Positions 26,901 to 40,967 of a stretch of DNA of 64,000 nucleotides are shown piece after piece (the first letter of the stretch is position 1; each line of letters starts with the position of its first letter). The notes under the pieces were generated by a model, which was given only the letters and a program-made list of their open reading frames with translations, made no database searches and was not told the DNA's origin. The DNA lies in assembly GCA_013398615.1 (NCBI GenBank), contig VZSR01003798.1:11261606-11325605 (forward strand), in the 5' to 3' direction. This DNA comes from Brachypodius melanocephalos. Taxonomy: Eukaryota > Chordata > Aves > Passeriformes > Pycnonotidae. Made by a program: the position numbers and the translations under genes.

Positions 26901-29900
26901 GCTTGCCAGATATATCTATGGAAAAGAGAATCAGAAAAATTACTGTACTCAACTGGCACTGCAATAACAGGAAACAAGTCTCTTACAGAAAATCCTCCTA
27001 GATAGGTACTACACACTAAAATTGTTAAACAAACCTAGCTGTGTTTTGATGTACCCTCTGTCCCTGCACCATTATAGTGACAGTTAATGCATGGTGGGCT
27101 GCTCTTTTCCACTGCTTGTCCTGCTTTTCATGCGATACAACATCCACCATCCCATTTCATTTTTTATTCTGCACATTTATACTGTGACTACATCCACCAA
27201 AGGATCCATTTTACCTCTGTACTCTAAATGAAGAATGTGTAAATTAGTACTGTTCACTAAAAATCAACATGCTTTTCAGAGTGTACAATATTTATTCTTC
27301 TTAACCTGGAATAGCGTATTCCCAAAAGCAATTAACATCCCTTATGCTCTTTCCTCTCCTCTTCCTAAAATCACTACAAAGAAAACCAGAAATTAGTTCT
27401 TCATCTTGGTATATTCTATCCAAATACAGGCCAAAAATCAAAGCCCTGGTTGCCAGCTTTCTAGCAAAATTATGCTTGATAAGAGCTATGTTCATATATT
27501 CCAGAACAGTTTCTGTTGTCTGTGGCTTTTGTTTTCTTTTAAGTAAATACATATGCCAGTCTTCCTTGAAAAAATTGTTTTATTCTGATTCTGAATGTGT
27601 GCTACAGTTTTGCACCTTGAATGAACTAATCAGCTGTGAATTTTCTAAGTAGAAGTTGGATGTTATCACAGCAATAAACATTCTGCTATATTTTTTTTTA
27701 ATTTCTCTGGCTATAAGCTCCAAGATGTCTAACAACACAAAACATAAAGCTTTTACTTGTATTGTTGTTTAGGACCTTAATTACTACGACAGATTTTACA
27801 AGCATTTTGTCATAAGTCATCATATTTTCTCAATCCTTAAACTACACTTAATTTCAGCCTTCTGTTTTGAATTTCACTTACAACTGGCTACAAATCAGAG
27901 GTAAGGAAACTCTGGTCTTCATACATACTTCTCTAAAAAAGTATTCAAGATTTATACTTCTTGTTCATACAGATTCCCTTTAATTTTATTCTTTATACTA
28001 GGCAGTTTGTTCACCGAGTAAAATCTAGTTTTCTAGCAGTCCACTGTATGCAGGGCAGCTTTCAAATTTTGCCATTGCCATCGGGTAATAGAAAAAAAGA
28101 AAGAGATAATCAGAGCCTCTGGAATAATAATTGGTAAAAAAATGCTTTGGATGAAAACAATTAGTTAGAAGCACTACGAGTTGAAATTCAGTTCAGTGTT
28201 AAAGAGACAGTTTAGAAGCACATGGTACATTTATCACAGCTCCACAGACAAGTTATTGAGCTGTCTGTGAAAAACAGAGCCAAACAGGAAAGCTTTCAGC
28301 AGAAAGCAGTGGTTGAGGTCCTTGATTGATAGAGTTAGATGATGCAAAGCTGTCTGATGGCCTTTCTGCAAAATAAAGTGAAGGAACTCAAGGTCTTTCA
28401 TGACGATCTCTGACCACAGATGAACAGCTACTTTATTACAGCGCAGATTGAGGTTGCACCTTAGTCCATATTCTGCCACTTTTGGATGCACACGGTTAAC
28501 TTTACCAACAGTCCACTGTGTTTAACATAAGTGTCTGCCATCTTTATACCATTTTAAAAGGGCAGCAGATTGCAGTAGTTAAAAGCTTAACCTCTTTTCT
28601 GTTTAACTGTGGTGATTGAAAAAATATAATCACTTTTATCACAGGGTTCTTATTGCAGTGGTAGGGCTGATTGTTCAAGGAGAAGTGCCTCATTTAAAAG
28701 ATACAGCAAAATCCCTGCTATGCATAAGAGCCAAAATCTACTTGTGCTGCCTCCCTCAGAAATGAACTAATTTACTTTGTCCAAAATATAAATCCTATAT
28801 TCCTAATGACTTGGGGGTGATTCCATTCTTTACTGACATGATGCTACAGATACCGTAGAATAAATCTTTGCAAAGCCTGAGGATGGTTACAGCACATTTA
28901 CTTTTAGTAGAAATTGAATATTTATCTCCCTGTTTGTGATACTTAACAAACATTATTTTTTATTAAAAGATACTACACTACCTGACCAACATGAAGTACT
29001 TACAGCCACCTAAACAATCCTGATTTGTTTGTGCCTGAAGCACAATTCAGGCAAGAGCAATGACATTACGAGTTGAGGATATCTTGTCTAGGGTTCTCAC
29101 AGGTACCTGTGATGCACACTGGCTGAGGCTGTACTACCTCTTTCATTTGGAAGTCTAACTTGGAGCCAAATACTATGATCCAGTCACTTCTACACTTCCC
29201 ACATTGACACATTTCTGGCTTTAGAAAAGCAAAATTTGACAAAGAATTTTCCAGAGTACATGAGTTTGACTCTGGGCCTTAATTTAGTTAAAGTTCCTAT
29301 TAGCATAATTGGCTAATGGAGTTGCTAAAGCAACTTTCCAGCAGTGACTCTCATTCACTCTCTTCAACTGTCCTTTGAAGAAAAATGTTTTCAGATATTT
29401 GAAGTCCTTTCTCCTTAATTATAGGTCTCTCTCATTGACAAGGCCAAAGTAGTGTCCTGGACTAAACCATTGTTGTAGGCTCCTTTCAGATGAGCTATTC
29501 CAGTCTGAGCATTTTTTATTAGAAATGCTTCAATTCATCCTCACATTCATTTGTAGACTTCCCTCTGGGTTACTCTCTCAGCTCTAGTGCTCCACTCTGA
29601 GTGTCTTTAGAGCTGAACACGTTACAGTAAAGCAGTAAATATCTCTCCCCATGAAGTGTCTCAGTAAGCAACCAAAGTGTCATTGACTGCAAAAACCTCA
29701 GTTTTAACAAGGAGAGGTTCATGTATTCAGACACCGTCTACAAGAATTATTCAGTTTTCTAACATTTTCTGTTCTGCAGTGATGAGGTTTGCTAATACCA
29801 ACACATCTACTCCCCATGTCTTTGACAGCCTTGGTTATAAGTCAGTGTTAATCACTATCCCCAAACTCTTTTCCTCAGAATAGCTTCTTTCTTTCCATTA

Positions 29901-32900
29901 CCTTAGTTTAATATTTACTTTAGAGGCTGCTGCCTAAATTGTCTGGTTATGGAATTCAGTGTGTCATCTATCAAAGGACTGACAAGAGGAAGCCTGCCCT
30001 GAAATTCTGACTTTTGAATTCACAGAACTGTCTAGCTCTTCCTTCATGGCTGAAGTGGCATACAGATACTACAACCTATGTACTCAGCTTTCAACTCAGT
30101 TATTTTACTATTTATACAGTAACATACCCCAGTAGTAGTTTCAAATTGTAACATTTTAAACACCTTACTTGATATTATTTGGTTGGATCTGACTGCTGGC
30201 ACAAATGCTCTGTCTTGCACGTTTTTTATGCAAAGTAAGATTTAGGGTATTATCTAGGCTTTTCTTCCTGTATCATACAAAAGACTCCTCAGCACAGTAC
30301 TACCTCATAAAAAGGAAGATGCTCTCAATTTCCTGGGTTTGATACTGAACAGAGTCAGAGTCAAGGAAAATAAAAACAGCACTGAGTGCTGTCAGTAGAG
30401 ACAGGCACTGGGAAATAAAAAAGGATTTCAGCCTTAAACTTTAAACACAAAACTGTAAACAACTTCTAATGCATTTAATATTATCTCAAAGTAGTCTTTC
30501 TCTCTGAGTATCATTAGGAACACTCTATTTTGGCATACTAGAGGCTGAACTATGGAAATGACTGCTTTATTACATCTTGGTTGCATAAGTTCAATCTTGA
30601 AATAAATAAAAAAAAAACCTTTAAAAACAAAACACCTTGTCTGGTTCATATAAATAAAGGTGTTTTAAAAACATGTATTGACTTTTCCATGTTATTAAGC
30701 TTTTTAGATGAATCCAGTTGTTAAATGGTTGTTCTAGTAACTGGCCTGTCATCTGGAAATGTTCTTAGATTGTTTTTTTGACACAATGTCCCTGCAGAAA
30801 GTTGGGCAGTGTGACACAGAGAGCACAGGTTTGCCTATCACACTGATTACTTGATGTAATAGTAAGCAAGCTTAAGTGAACTGTGTGTCTTCAATCTTTC
30901 CAATCACTTAGGGATGGGCACCAGAGGATACCATCCATCATCCATGGCCTGAAACATATGGTGCATCAGCAATCTTAGGCTGACCTAAATGATAGTAAAA
31001 GCTGCTATGCTGTTCACAATAAGGAATTGTTGTCCACTGAATTACAGGATTGTGATTAGATTGCTAACATGGCCAACTTGATGTATAAGTGAAGTGTCCA
31101 GGAAAGATATTCCCTAGGATCCTTTGAAGATTAATTTATACCCTTGAAATGTGCACCAATCACAGAATGAAAAAATATGTCAAGGTATTTTTCTTGTGAA
31201 CAAAAAAAAGCATTGCAGTGGTAACAGCTATTAATTTATTTTTGGCAGTTTTAGCCAACAGAATTCAATAAACAAGATTCTTAAAGGTTTTTGTTCTGTT
31301 GCAAGGTTTTTACTGCTTGACTCCTAAAAGCACTGAATTCTACAACAATATCTTTTATTAGGCAGACAGTTCCCCCTCATATTCTATACTAAAATCTCAA
31401 AGAATTGTAAGTATTACACAAAGGCAGCAAGACTAAAAATTCTTCATTTTATATTACTGTATTACTATGTAATGGACATATAAATATACTGCAATATTAT
31501 GTATCTGATTTTAGGATAAAAAACATACACATCTGACCACTGATCCCAAAATTATCAATTTTGTCTCTCTAAAAATTAGATTATGCTTGTCATGTTATTC
31601 ATTCATCAATTTAGGAAAAATCACCCACATCACAGAGCTAAGACTTCAACTGCAATATCAACTTTGGTGTGACTCAGGGTAGGGGACAAAAAAGAAAGGG
31701 GGAGGTATTACTCCAGTGTAGCTCTATCCCTTAAATCCTCTTTAGGTAGTAAAACGCAAACAGTGAACTTTTTAGGAGGCACAGGCAAAGAGTGAAAAAG
31801 AAAATTATCTTATAACAGCTATCACCTGTATTAGAACATGATCAAAAACCAGCAGACATTTGTGCTGACCATCCAGGACCATTCAAAAATCAGCTTACTT
31901 CAGGCAGAGGGAAATTACTCCCTTATAAGACATGGAATATTCTAAAGAAACTATTTTGCAAATATGTCTTCTATGTGCAATTATCATGAGAAGACTGGAA
32001 ACAATGGTCTTCTCTGCCCTATCTGCCAGTCTATTTTTCTTTTGTGACTTGCTTTGCTTTTCCTAGAACATGTGAGGCAGATGTGCCAGCTGTGCTTGTT
32101 AGCTCAGATCTTCTGCTCATGCTTTTACTTTATTTCTAGTGTGCTTGTCACCAGCGTAAGACCTTAACCACACACAAGTCCTATTTTAAAACATTCCTAA
32201 ACATGCAACTAGACCATTAAGTTTCATTACATAAAAGCACAGGTTTAAAGTCATGGACTTTTTAATTTTTTTAAACTATTCCCCAATATAATCTGCTGAC
32301 AGAAAATTAATTCATATAATATACTTTATATCAAACCTTGACACAGATAACAATGGTCACTAGTGAAAGGGGCTCCTATTGGACCTTTCAAGGGGACATA
32401 CTAATTAATATTAAATTCTTTCCTGTGCATTGAGAATGGCCTTAATCTGCTAAAAATATCTGAGACACACCTATTAGAATGATCTGTCTAAGGTATCAAA
32501 ATGCTACTTTTCACTGAAAACACAGGTTAGGATCAGTGTCTGCTTAACTTATACTAAAAAAAATAGATTGTCTTTTTAGTCAAGACAAAGAGCTATGTTC
32601 ATTGCCAGCATTAGACTTGACAGTTTGGTGAGATGCAAAACCTGACAGCATTTCGAGTCCAAAAGAAACAGAAAAAATTACTATTAGCATATTATTAGTA
32701 CATTAAATTGAGCTTGTATATTTTAGTTATGTCAGATAAGTTTTGATTTTCTCTTTTTTCAATTCTGAAGAAAAAAAGTAAAGGAAAAAGTAAATTCAAA
32801 ACCTATTCAGATAAAAGGGTGGTACAGAGAAAAGAATACACAGACAAGCTACTAATTATTCTACAGGAAATACTTCCTGGATTCAGGTTCCTACTTCACC

Positions 32901-35900
32901 CTCTTCACTAAGCTATCTGAGCATCTCCTAGTAGTGCAGCAGGTGATGTGACCAACATTCATCATATGAGAACAACACAGGCACACGGTCTTTAGGGGAT
33001 TAGTGATACATATCTTAAGTGTGATGTAAGTTGGATTTTTCCAAGAGAAGAGAGAAAAAAATTCTTCTACTGAAACACTTGGAATTTGATAAAAAATTTC
33101 CTCAGATACACCAGAAAGGTTTCTGTATTCTTTAACATCTGAATAGTCATCTTGACTAGCAATGCAATTGAAAAACTAAAACATGATGCTGAAGCAAAAT
33201 AGGCTACTTGGTTGAAATAACTTTGGTCTTTAAAATAAAGCATATAGTGAAACATTAAATATGAACCAGTCTTGAGAGAATATTGAACAACTTAAGTTTC
33301 AGAATCTGGGAGTCATTGTGTGCTGATTGGTTCTGTGCACCATGCAAATATAAAATATTATTTCTATTAATGTTGCTCATTTGCTTTGAAACAACACTGA
33401 GATTACTGTTATATAACAAAGAGAAATAGATTCTGTACATGAGAAATGAAATACAAATAGTTGCATTAAGTCCTGTACACAAAAATGTGTACAGGGACAG
33501 AAGAATGCCCAGAGACGAACACATTGTCCATCCTGAAATTTAGCAGTTCTGCTGAGATACATTCTAGTGGTGATGGATATATTTGTACCTCCAACTGGTT
33601 CAATATTTTCTTGATAAGCTTGGTAGGCAAGAAAGGCTTCGTTTGAGCTATTTCCATTTTTTGTTTGCTGAGACAGATGCCCTGATCTCATTATTAGAGA
33701 CAAGCACTGTTCACTTGTGTTAATCTGCTGTGTGTTAGCTGGGACTCTACTTCCATACTAATAATGACTTGTATAAATAAAGTAGTTTTACCTTTCAGCA
33801 TGTTTTTCACAAAACACATAATGAAAAATTTCCATCTTACTGAAAAATATTACAAGCAGCTTGAAGTAATTTCTCTCTTTCTGTAAGTTTTTTTTTAAAA
33901 CAAACAAAACTATTACAACATTTTAATTGTTTTACTGCCAGATAATATTAGTAATACTGATAGTTCAATATTTGAGTGATCTTAATTTCATAATTTCCTT
34001 CCAAATAAGCTAGGCAAGTCTGTTATCATGGAAGAGACTAAATAATGACAATTATTTATGTCTGTATTAACAGCTCCCCCCCTCCCAAATTATTTACCTT
34101 TAAAGATTTAAATAGAGCATTAGACTTTCTTTGCATTCAGTAAACACCGAAAAAAAGCACATAGAAACCAAAAGTGACTAAAGTTTATTGTGCATTTGAA
34201 TTTAGAATATATGTGATCTTCATGCCTCCTTGACCAGTGAATCCTATCTTTCCTAATCTTTTGTAGGAGTCTGAGATGGCGCCTTTAGAATTTGATTTTG
34301 TGTAAAAATACTCACCAAATCTGATTTCTGCTACATTAAGGAGTCCTCTGGTAAAATATATGATGCATGGAATGAAATAAGCTGTAGTTCTAGAATGAGT
34401 CTTTAAGCTTACTTCCTTTAGTACTTGACCACTAATATTAAAGACTACTGGATCAAACTACAGTTTTAATTGAATATATAGGACATGATACAGTAGTATT
34501 GTTAAACTGCAAGTTAGATGCTAAAATATAGCATTGATTTGTACTCTTTTACTGGAAATATTTGTAATATGAAACTAGGATACAATAAACTCATTTTTAA
34601 TGCATATTCCATACAGAGTAAAGCTACTGCTGTCACCAGGTTATGCTCAAAGTCCATTCATCAAATAAATGTTAGATTAATTGGTTTGCTGTTTCTCAGT
34701 CTAAAATGAGATTACAGATTAATCTAATTCTCATTAATAGTGATGAAATGTTGATTATACAATTCTTATACTGCTTATTGCTTACTAAAGCACACACACA
34801 AAACTGGCCTGCAACATAAAACATCTGCCATAATGAAAGATGCTCATTGTCTTTGATTTTTATATGGACAATTGAATTGTCTTTTCATTTTTGAAGTGAT
34901 TTGAATGTGCTAAAAAAGAAACATTTTCTCTTATACTCTTCAAAAACCATGCTTTTAGGGTACATGGATTCATAACTGCATGTGCATTTAATGGTCTCTC
35001 TTCTCAAATTCTTTTGATCCAAAAAAATGCACACTGTGAAAATTTCCTCAATTCAGTTAATCTCAATAACTTCTATCATACCAAAAATGGCACCAAATTC
35101 TATTCTTCCATTTTTTTAAACCAGCAACCAGTTTCCCAGATATGATCTCCACTGGAAAACTGGAACTATTTTATTCCTGCTCACATTGCTACACATAGAA
35201 TCTTTTTTTTCTCCATATTCCTACTTTTTCTTTTCAACCCTGGTTCTTTTGTGTTGAATTCTCCTCTTCTCTTTAGCCTTCTGTTTATTAGAAATGCTCC
35301 CATGAGTTTGTTGTCATGCATCCCGTTACTCCCTCACCCCTCCCAAACGATTCCTGATCATACAATCAGTCAATTCACAGGAGAAGAGGAATTTCACAAG
35401 AGCTGCACTGGTAGTTTTCATTTTGTGGTTCTGCATTTCTAGGACTCCAATGGATTTTGCCTGGAAACTGTTTTGCAGATTGTGTTTGATTACTGGACTT
35501 GTGCTGGATAAGGAACCCAGTCCCAGCTAGGCAAGCAGGTCAAAGGTTTACGTTACATACATCACCAGCCCAAATCCAAACTTGAAATATAGTAAGGGTG
35601 AGGTAAGGACATGAGGACAGATAGATATTTATCTGAAAGCATGGCATTAGACCAGAAACTGATTCCTCACATTCTGTGGAGTTTTCTGGGCATTTAGTAT
35701 CTCACCAGAACAAAACCAATATAAATTATATGAATGTGTTTACAGTAAAAAAGTGTCAATGCATTTACACTTCCAAAAGTTACTTTCACAGCAGCCAGGC
35801 AACAGAAGTTTTCATTAAACTCTTGGGTAACCTTTGTTGGTATCAGTGATCCAAATGGGCTAATGCTCCAAGTCAGGATTATCTTTTGGGTCGTTATTGA

Positions 35901-38053
35901 AATACAGAGACAGAACGTATATCTGGACTAACACAAAAAGGCAGTAGGATGTAACTATGTGAATGAATCCATCAGAGACAGAACAACCCTTCTCTTTGGC
36001 TGCACTTCCTTCACAAAGCCTTCAGACTTAGCAAGTAGACAAGGACTTTCATCTGCTATATAGAAAGACAGACACAGAATTACTTCCTAAGAGCTGACAT
36101 TAAAAAAGTCATCTGCAACTGGACAGATTTCTGAACCCCTGACAATGGCAGTGTTTAAATCCCTGTGCCACAGGTCACTATTCCTCTCTAGTGAACAGGA
36201 GCTGTTATATCCCGCCTTTCATTGATTTACCATTACTGAACGGATTCCTCATTTTAACAAAACATATTGTTATATTCTAGATAAGTCTTCGACAATTCTT
36301 TACACTAACCTATGGAATACAATTGCCACCATTAATTTCACTCTGGTATTTATCAACAGAAGCTTTTTTCCTGCAAGAACCAATTTATTTAATTGAATAG
36401 TTTAAAGGGCTCCAAAACCACATACAAAAGATGAGGTTATAGCTAATAGCTTTCAAATATACTTAAAAGCTTGAATCATTAGCAGTTGCTTAAACTAGGA
36501 ATTTTTAAGTGCAAGCCAGAATTTATTGCAAACTAGTCTTAGTGTTGTGATTTTTCACATTTCATTTTTTCACAAATACAGGAGGCAGTTAAAATATTAT
36601 GCTGTATTTAGGAATAAAGCCTGCACTTTGCTGTCCTTCCACGTTTCCAGTTTTTGGCATTCCTGGAATATCACATGCATCATTTCCTCAATTTATTATC
36701 TGAGTATTAAGTTCCTAAATACATTTATCCTCACAATTATCTTAAAAGGTAAATAAATCCAGTTCCTCACATTTTACAAAAAAACTGAGGCATGCAATTC
36801 CAGAACTGGAATGCTGTAATGTTGTTCCAGATAAGAAATTTTTGGCTCCCTATGCATTAGAAGAAACAGGCATCAAAGGATGGCACATAGGAAACTGCTC
36901 CAGTGCAGTAGCTATTGAAAGATTGCAGTCCCGCACAAAAAATGCACCTGGAAGTCAGAGAATCTCATTTCTAGCTGTTAACTGTGCAAATATTTAGATA
37001 TGTCCATGAAAAAGGAAAAATAATTCTGAAGGTGGCTCATTGCTGAATGCCCTGAGGATAAGCAACGAGTTACCACTAAGAAAGATACAGGTTCAGATCT
37101 ACTCCAGGAGGGAATATCCAATTTCTTTGTGTCCAATCAGTAGGCTGGGGAATGACAACAGTGGTATTATGCCCACACTTCTCTGATCAAAGAAGTTCTG
37201 CACGTGACTGGATATGGATTAGGTATGCATGTCATGACATCAAACACTACAAATGAAAAATGAGTTTCAGCACACTTCCTCTTAGCTTTATGCTAAGTGG
37301 ATATAAAAGTTAAGGATAAATAAATTTTAAAGATCTGAAAATCACTGCCTTTGACTCACATGAGAGTGGAAAACAAGACCACACTGACGACCTGTTAAAT
37401 GGTTCTATTAAGCTGAGATTATTGGTGTGTAGAAAAAAGGCAAGAAGGGATAAAGTCCAATATACTTTTTCAGAATTATGATGAATGTCAAAAAAATTAG
37501 GGAAAATCTAAGCTGCTTTGAAGAACTGAAGAAAATCCTGCAGAAATCAATAGTAAGATTGCTATCAATATGTTTGGAACAGGTCCAAAATTTTTATCTC
37601 TGACATTAACATAAAGAAATTGCAGCTGTTTGCATTTATATCTCCTTTTAGCAACAATGGAAGAACACACTAGGACAGAACAGAGTTAACCCTTTCTCTG
37701 GCATACTTTACATGCACAGTTTGGGTTTTTTTAAAATTCCTTATCTTGGTTTCTGGAAAGACATGAGTTTGGTGACTTGGGTTTTTTCTTTTAGTTTTGT
37801 TGTGGTTTTTGTTTGTTTGGGGATTTTTATTCAAATAAGAAATTCTGTCTGTATGGAACCACAGAAAAATACGGCATTTTAAATTATTCATCAAGTGAAG
37901 CTGTTGTCTACATCAGATTACTCTTAACCGTGAAGTAAGGATGCAGGAGCTTCAAAAGAGCTTTCTGACAAAAAAACCCCCACCTAATTATAGAATATAC
38001 TATAAACTTTAAAGATTAAAACTGAATGGCAAATTCTGAAACTTTGTCCTCTT

Positions 38054-38080
38054 AAAAAAAAAAAAAAACAACAAAAAAAC
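38054..38080. repeat. Poly(A)-rich tract
   Basis: A run of 15 A is followed by an interrupted A-rich stretch ending in acc. There is no recognisable retroposon body upstream, so it is simple low-complexity sequence or the tail of something too old to see. Confidence 0.7.
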
Positions 38081-40057
38081 CACCTTCTATTCACTGCAGT
38101 GGAAATTTGTTGAGTTAAAGATTAAACATCTCTAGATCTAATCTGTTAATTCCAATTAAAGAAAAATGCAATACAATGCAATGATGATGGCAGCCAAGAT
38201 TCAGATTCTTTTACTTTGGATCAGAGGGCACAAAGCCAGTCTTGAACTATAACTTAAAAACTTGAAACAATATTTGACCTTTACCTTGATAATGCACAAG
38301 ATGCCAACTACTGTACAACCCATAAATAGAGTATTAATAAAATATGACATACCTATCAGATAAATTAATAAATCCAGACATAATTACTTGTCTTAATAAT
38401 TACACTGGTTGTGGACTTGCTTCCACATGGGTTTTAAATAATTTCTGCATAGCATAACAAGCCACAAATAGTTATATTCTTTCATATATTAGAAATCACA
38501 AAAAGATTTGTTCAATTCGCTATGAACTCATCAAGTTTTACAAGAAATAAGACGTAACCATGCAAGTCAAAACAAGAATACTTCTGCTATTTACGTACTG
38601 TGTTAAATAATGCAACAAACATGACTGGAAAAGAGAACAAAAAGAAAAATCTCTTTTCTAGTCATTCTGTATGTTTTCTGCCTCTTTCAGACTACATTGA
38701 ATTCTGAATATGTAAAAAAAATCCACTCTTCTTTATTGCATGTATTTATGTAGTTCAGGTCGTAGGGTACGAAAAAGTCATAGCCAGTAGAAATGCTTAC
38801 GAATATTGTTCTCCTAGCAAAGCAATTTTCTAGTTGTTTTTTGAACAACCATCAAATAATTAGGTTATGAACAAAATGACAGTAAAAACCATCAGTTACT
38901 AGACATACAAACAAATCCCCCTTTCAGAGAGTGGAAGTAACTCTCCTGAAATCACAACTTGTTTAAGACTTAATTAGAATTAAACATCAATTGACTACTA
39001 GAATCATACCAGCACTTTTTATGCAACAGAAATAGACTTTTTTCATCTAGCATAGAGAGTTTTGAAATAAAACCAAAGATCTAAACACATTTGGACTTTG
39101 AAGACATCTGCATTTGCAACTTTCAGTTAGTTCCATTTTAGCTGTAAATCTCTGTCAAAATACTTCATGGAAATACACGCTGAAAATTCAGGAAATTGGA
39201 AATTAAGTCCATACCTGAACTTTACAGCTGGGGCTGCTTTAGTTACAATGCACCTTGAGCCAAACCACATTTAAAAAATGACTCAAAATAATTTTCAGTG
39301 CAAGCAAAGTATAAACTCATATATGACAATAATTGAAAGTGTTTTTCCTTTCAAAATTATAGACACCCCTCTTTGCATTGTGGCCTAAAGCAAGTATCAC
39401 TGATCATTTTTAGTATGCTGCAAAGAGGATATTGGTAACAAATTTTCATGACAGACACACACACACTCAATGAGATAATAAATTAGTTTCCCAAGTGAAG
39501 GCTCACTAATAAGATTGGATCTAAAATTTAGGTCACTTAATTTTAAGACTTAGCTAATGGGCTAAAAAAAAGAGTATAACTTCATAACATAAATTCAAGT
39601 TCAATCTTTTTTACCATAAACATTAGCACTATTGTAAAGTTGCAAAGAGTAAGCTTCTTGTAAAATTAAATTATCTAATTGTAAAATGCATTTGATATCT
39701 CATTGCAGGGAGGTTATTTCTAAAAGAAAAATAAAATATTCTGTATTACATTATGAAGTTATAAAATTTAAGCAATTAATTTTTAGTGCTGTGTAAGGTC
39801 TGATGTCACTGGAAAGATAAATTTGTAAAACTTCTTTCCAATATGATTTATTGATTCTATTTCAAATACAGTGCTTCCTTTATTTGCAAATACAAGACCT
39901 ATTATACAATCAAAGAAACTTTACATTTTCTTCTTTAGTATTCAGAGGTGAAGAGAGTGTGAAAGTCCTTTACCTCCTTGACAATCATATGAGAAAACTC
40001 CTAGTATACTAAGGTTAGAAATAGGCCATTTGGCCTGCCTCACACAGAAATAAAGTA

Positions 40058-40580
40058 ATGTGAACTCACGTGGATAGAGATAGTGCTAAAGACAATCTTG
40101 CGGCTGATACCTTGCAGCTGTGTTAATCACCCCTGATACCTTGCAGCTGTGTTAATCACCCCTGATACCCTGCAGCTGTGTTAATCACAGCTGATACCTT
40201 GCAGCTGTGTTAATCACCTGCTGATACCTTGCAGCTGTGTTAATCACCCAAGAGTGGGAACAGCCTTGCCCTCAAGCTAAGGGTGTGATAAAGAGTTGGA
40301 GGTTGGTCAAGGGACAGATAATGTCAGCTACTGTATGAGGGACAGACAGGGTTAGGTGGCCATGCCAGGGACAGGAAGCAGTGAGCTGGGACTCACTGTG
40401 AGAAGGAAGAGAGAAGGAGGGAAAGAGCCAGAGCTGTGTGGAGCTGCACACAGAAAGATACATAAAAAAGATATGAAAGACCTCTTAGATAACGAAGTCC
40501 TGATACTTGAAGCCCCCTGAAGTTTTTACTGAAGCACTCTGAGTGCAGTGGCTGTCTCGACTATGACAAACTCATACTCC
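40058..40580. mobile_element. LTR-like interspersed repeat, possible solo LTR
   Basis: This block of about 520 bp differs from the surrounding intron in being GC-richer. It contains an internal minisatellite, A/G-rich text (gagaaggagggaaagagcc) and a possible poly(A) motif (cataaaaaag) near 40460, followed by text ending near actatgaca. That arrangement resembles the single LTRs left by avian endogenous retroviruses. I could not find convincing target-site duplications, the start and end are approximate, and no gag, pol or env coding is present. It could instead be another kind of dispersed repeat. Strand is not assigned. Confidence 0.4.
40104..40250. repeat. 29-bp minisatellite, five copies
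   Basis: Five near-identical units start at 40104, 40133, 40162, 40191 and 40221, giving periods of 29, 29, 29 and 30. Each unit contains ctgatacc, then gcagctgtgttaatcac, and differs by one to three bases around the junction. The array sits near the left end of the LTR-like block, so it may be a built-in, variable-number part of that element. Confidence 0.92.
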
Positions 40581-40659
40581 CAGCTTGTTCTGATTACTAG
40601 AGGAAGTTCTTTTAAAATCATACACCAACAAATTTTCCACTTACAAGGCAAATAAAATT

Positions 40660-40945
40660 TTCTGAGAGGGACTTTTTACAAGGTCATGTAGCAATAGAAC
40701 AAGGAGTAACGTATTTAAACTGAAAGAGGACAGATTTAGCTTAAAAGTAAGGAAGAAATTCTTTACCGTAAAGATGGTGAGCCACTGGAGCAGGTTGACT
40801 GAAGTTGTGGACAGCCCATCCCTGGGAGTGTTCAAGGCCAGGCTGCACAAAGCCTTGAGCACCCTGGTCAAGTGGGAGGTGTTACTTCCCAAGGCAGGCA
40901 GTTGGAACTTGATGATTTTAAGGTCCTTTCCAATCCAAACCTTTC
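40660..40945 (+). mobile_element. CR1 LINE 3' end, next to a WDR72 exon
   Basis: In plus orientation the block carries the standard avian CR1 3' landmarks in order: gagggactttttacaagg, ctgaaagaggacagattta, aggaagaaattcttta, ggtgagccactggagcagg, ccatccctgggagtgttcaa, ggccaggctgcac, gtgggaggtgt, and finally ttggaacttgatgattttaa with ggtcctttccaatccaaacc. The expected terminal octamers are replaced by a T-rich run. It is 5'-truncated and antisense to WDR72. Its 3' end lies only about 70 bp from the splice donor of the exon at 41014-41125. Confidence 0.9.
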
Positions 40946-40967
40946 TTTTTTTTTTTTTTTTTTTTTT
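40946..40967. repeat. 22-nt poly(T) run
   Basis: This is an uninterrupted T run immediately after the CR1 3' end on the plus strand. In the WDR72 pre-mRNA it is a poly(A) stretch starting about 45 nt inside the intron after the exon at 41014-41125. It is likely to vary in length. Confidence 0.9.

Noticed and set aside
34316..34381. 66-nt frame with strong donor TTTG/GTGAGTA and fitting phase
   Set aside because: Its translation (YFIPCIIYFTRGLL) has no similarity to the expected WDR72 segment, and the acceptor ACTACAG has no pyrimidine tract.
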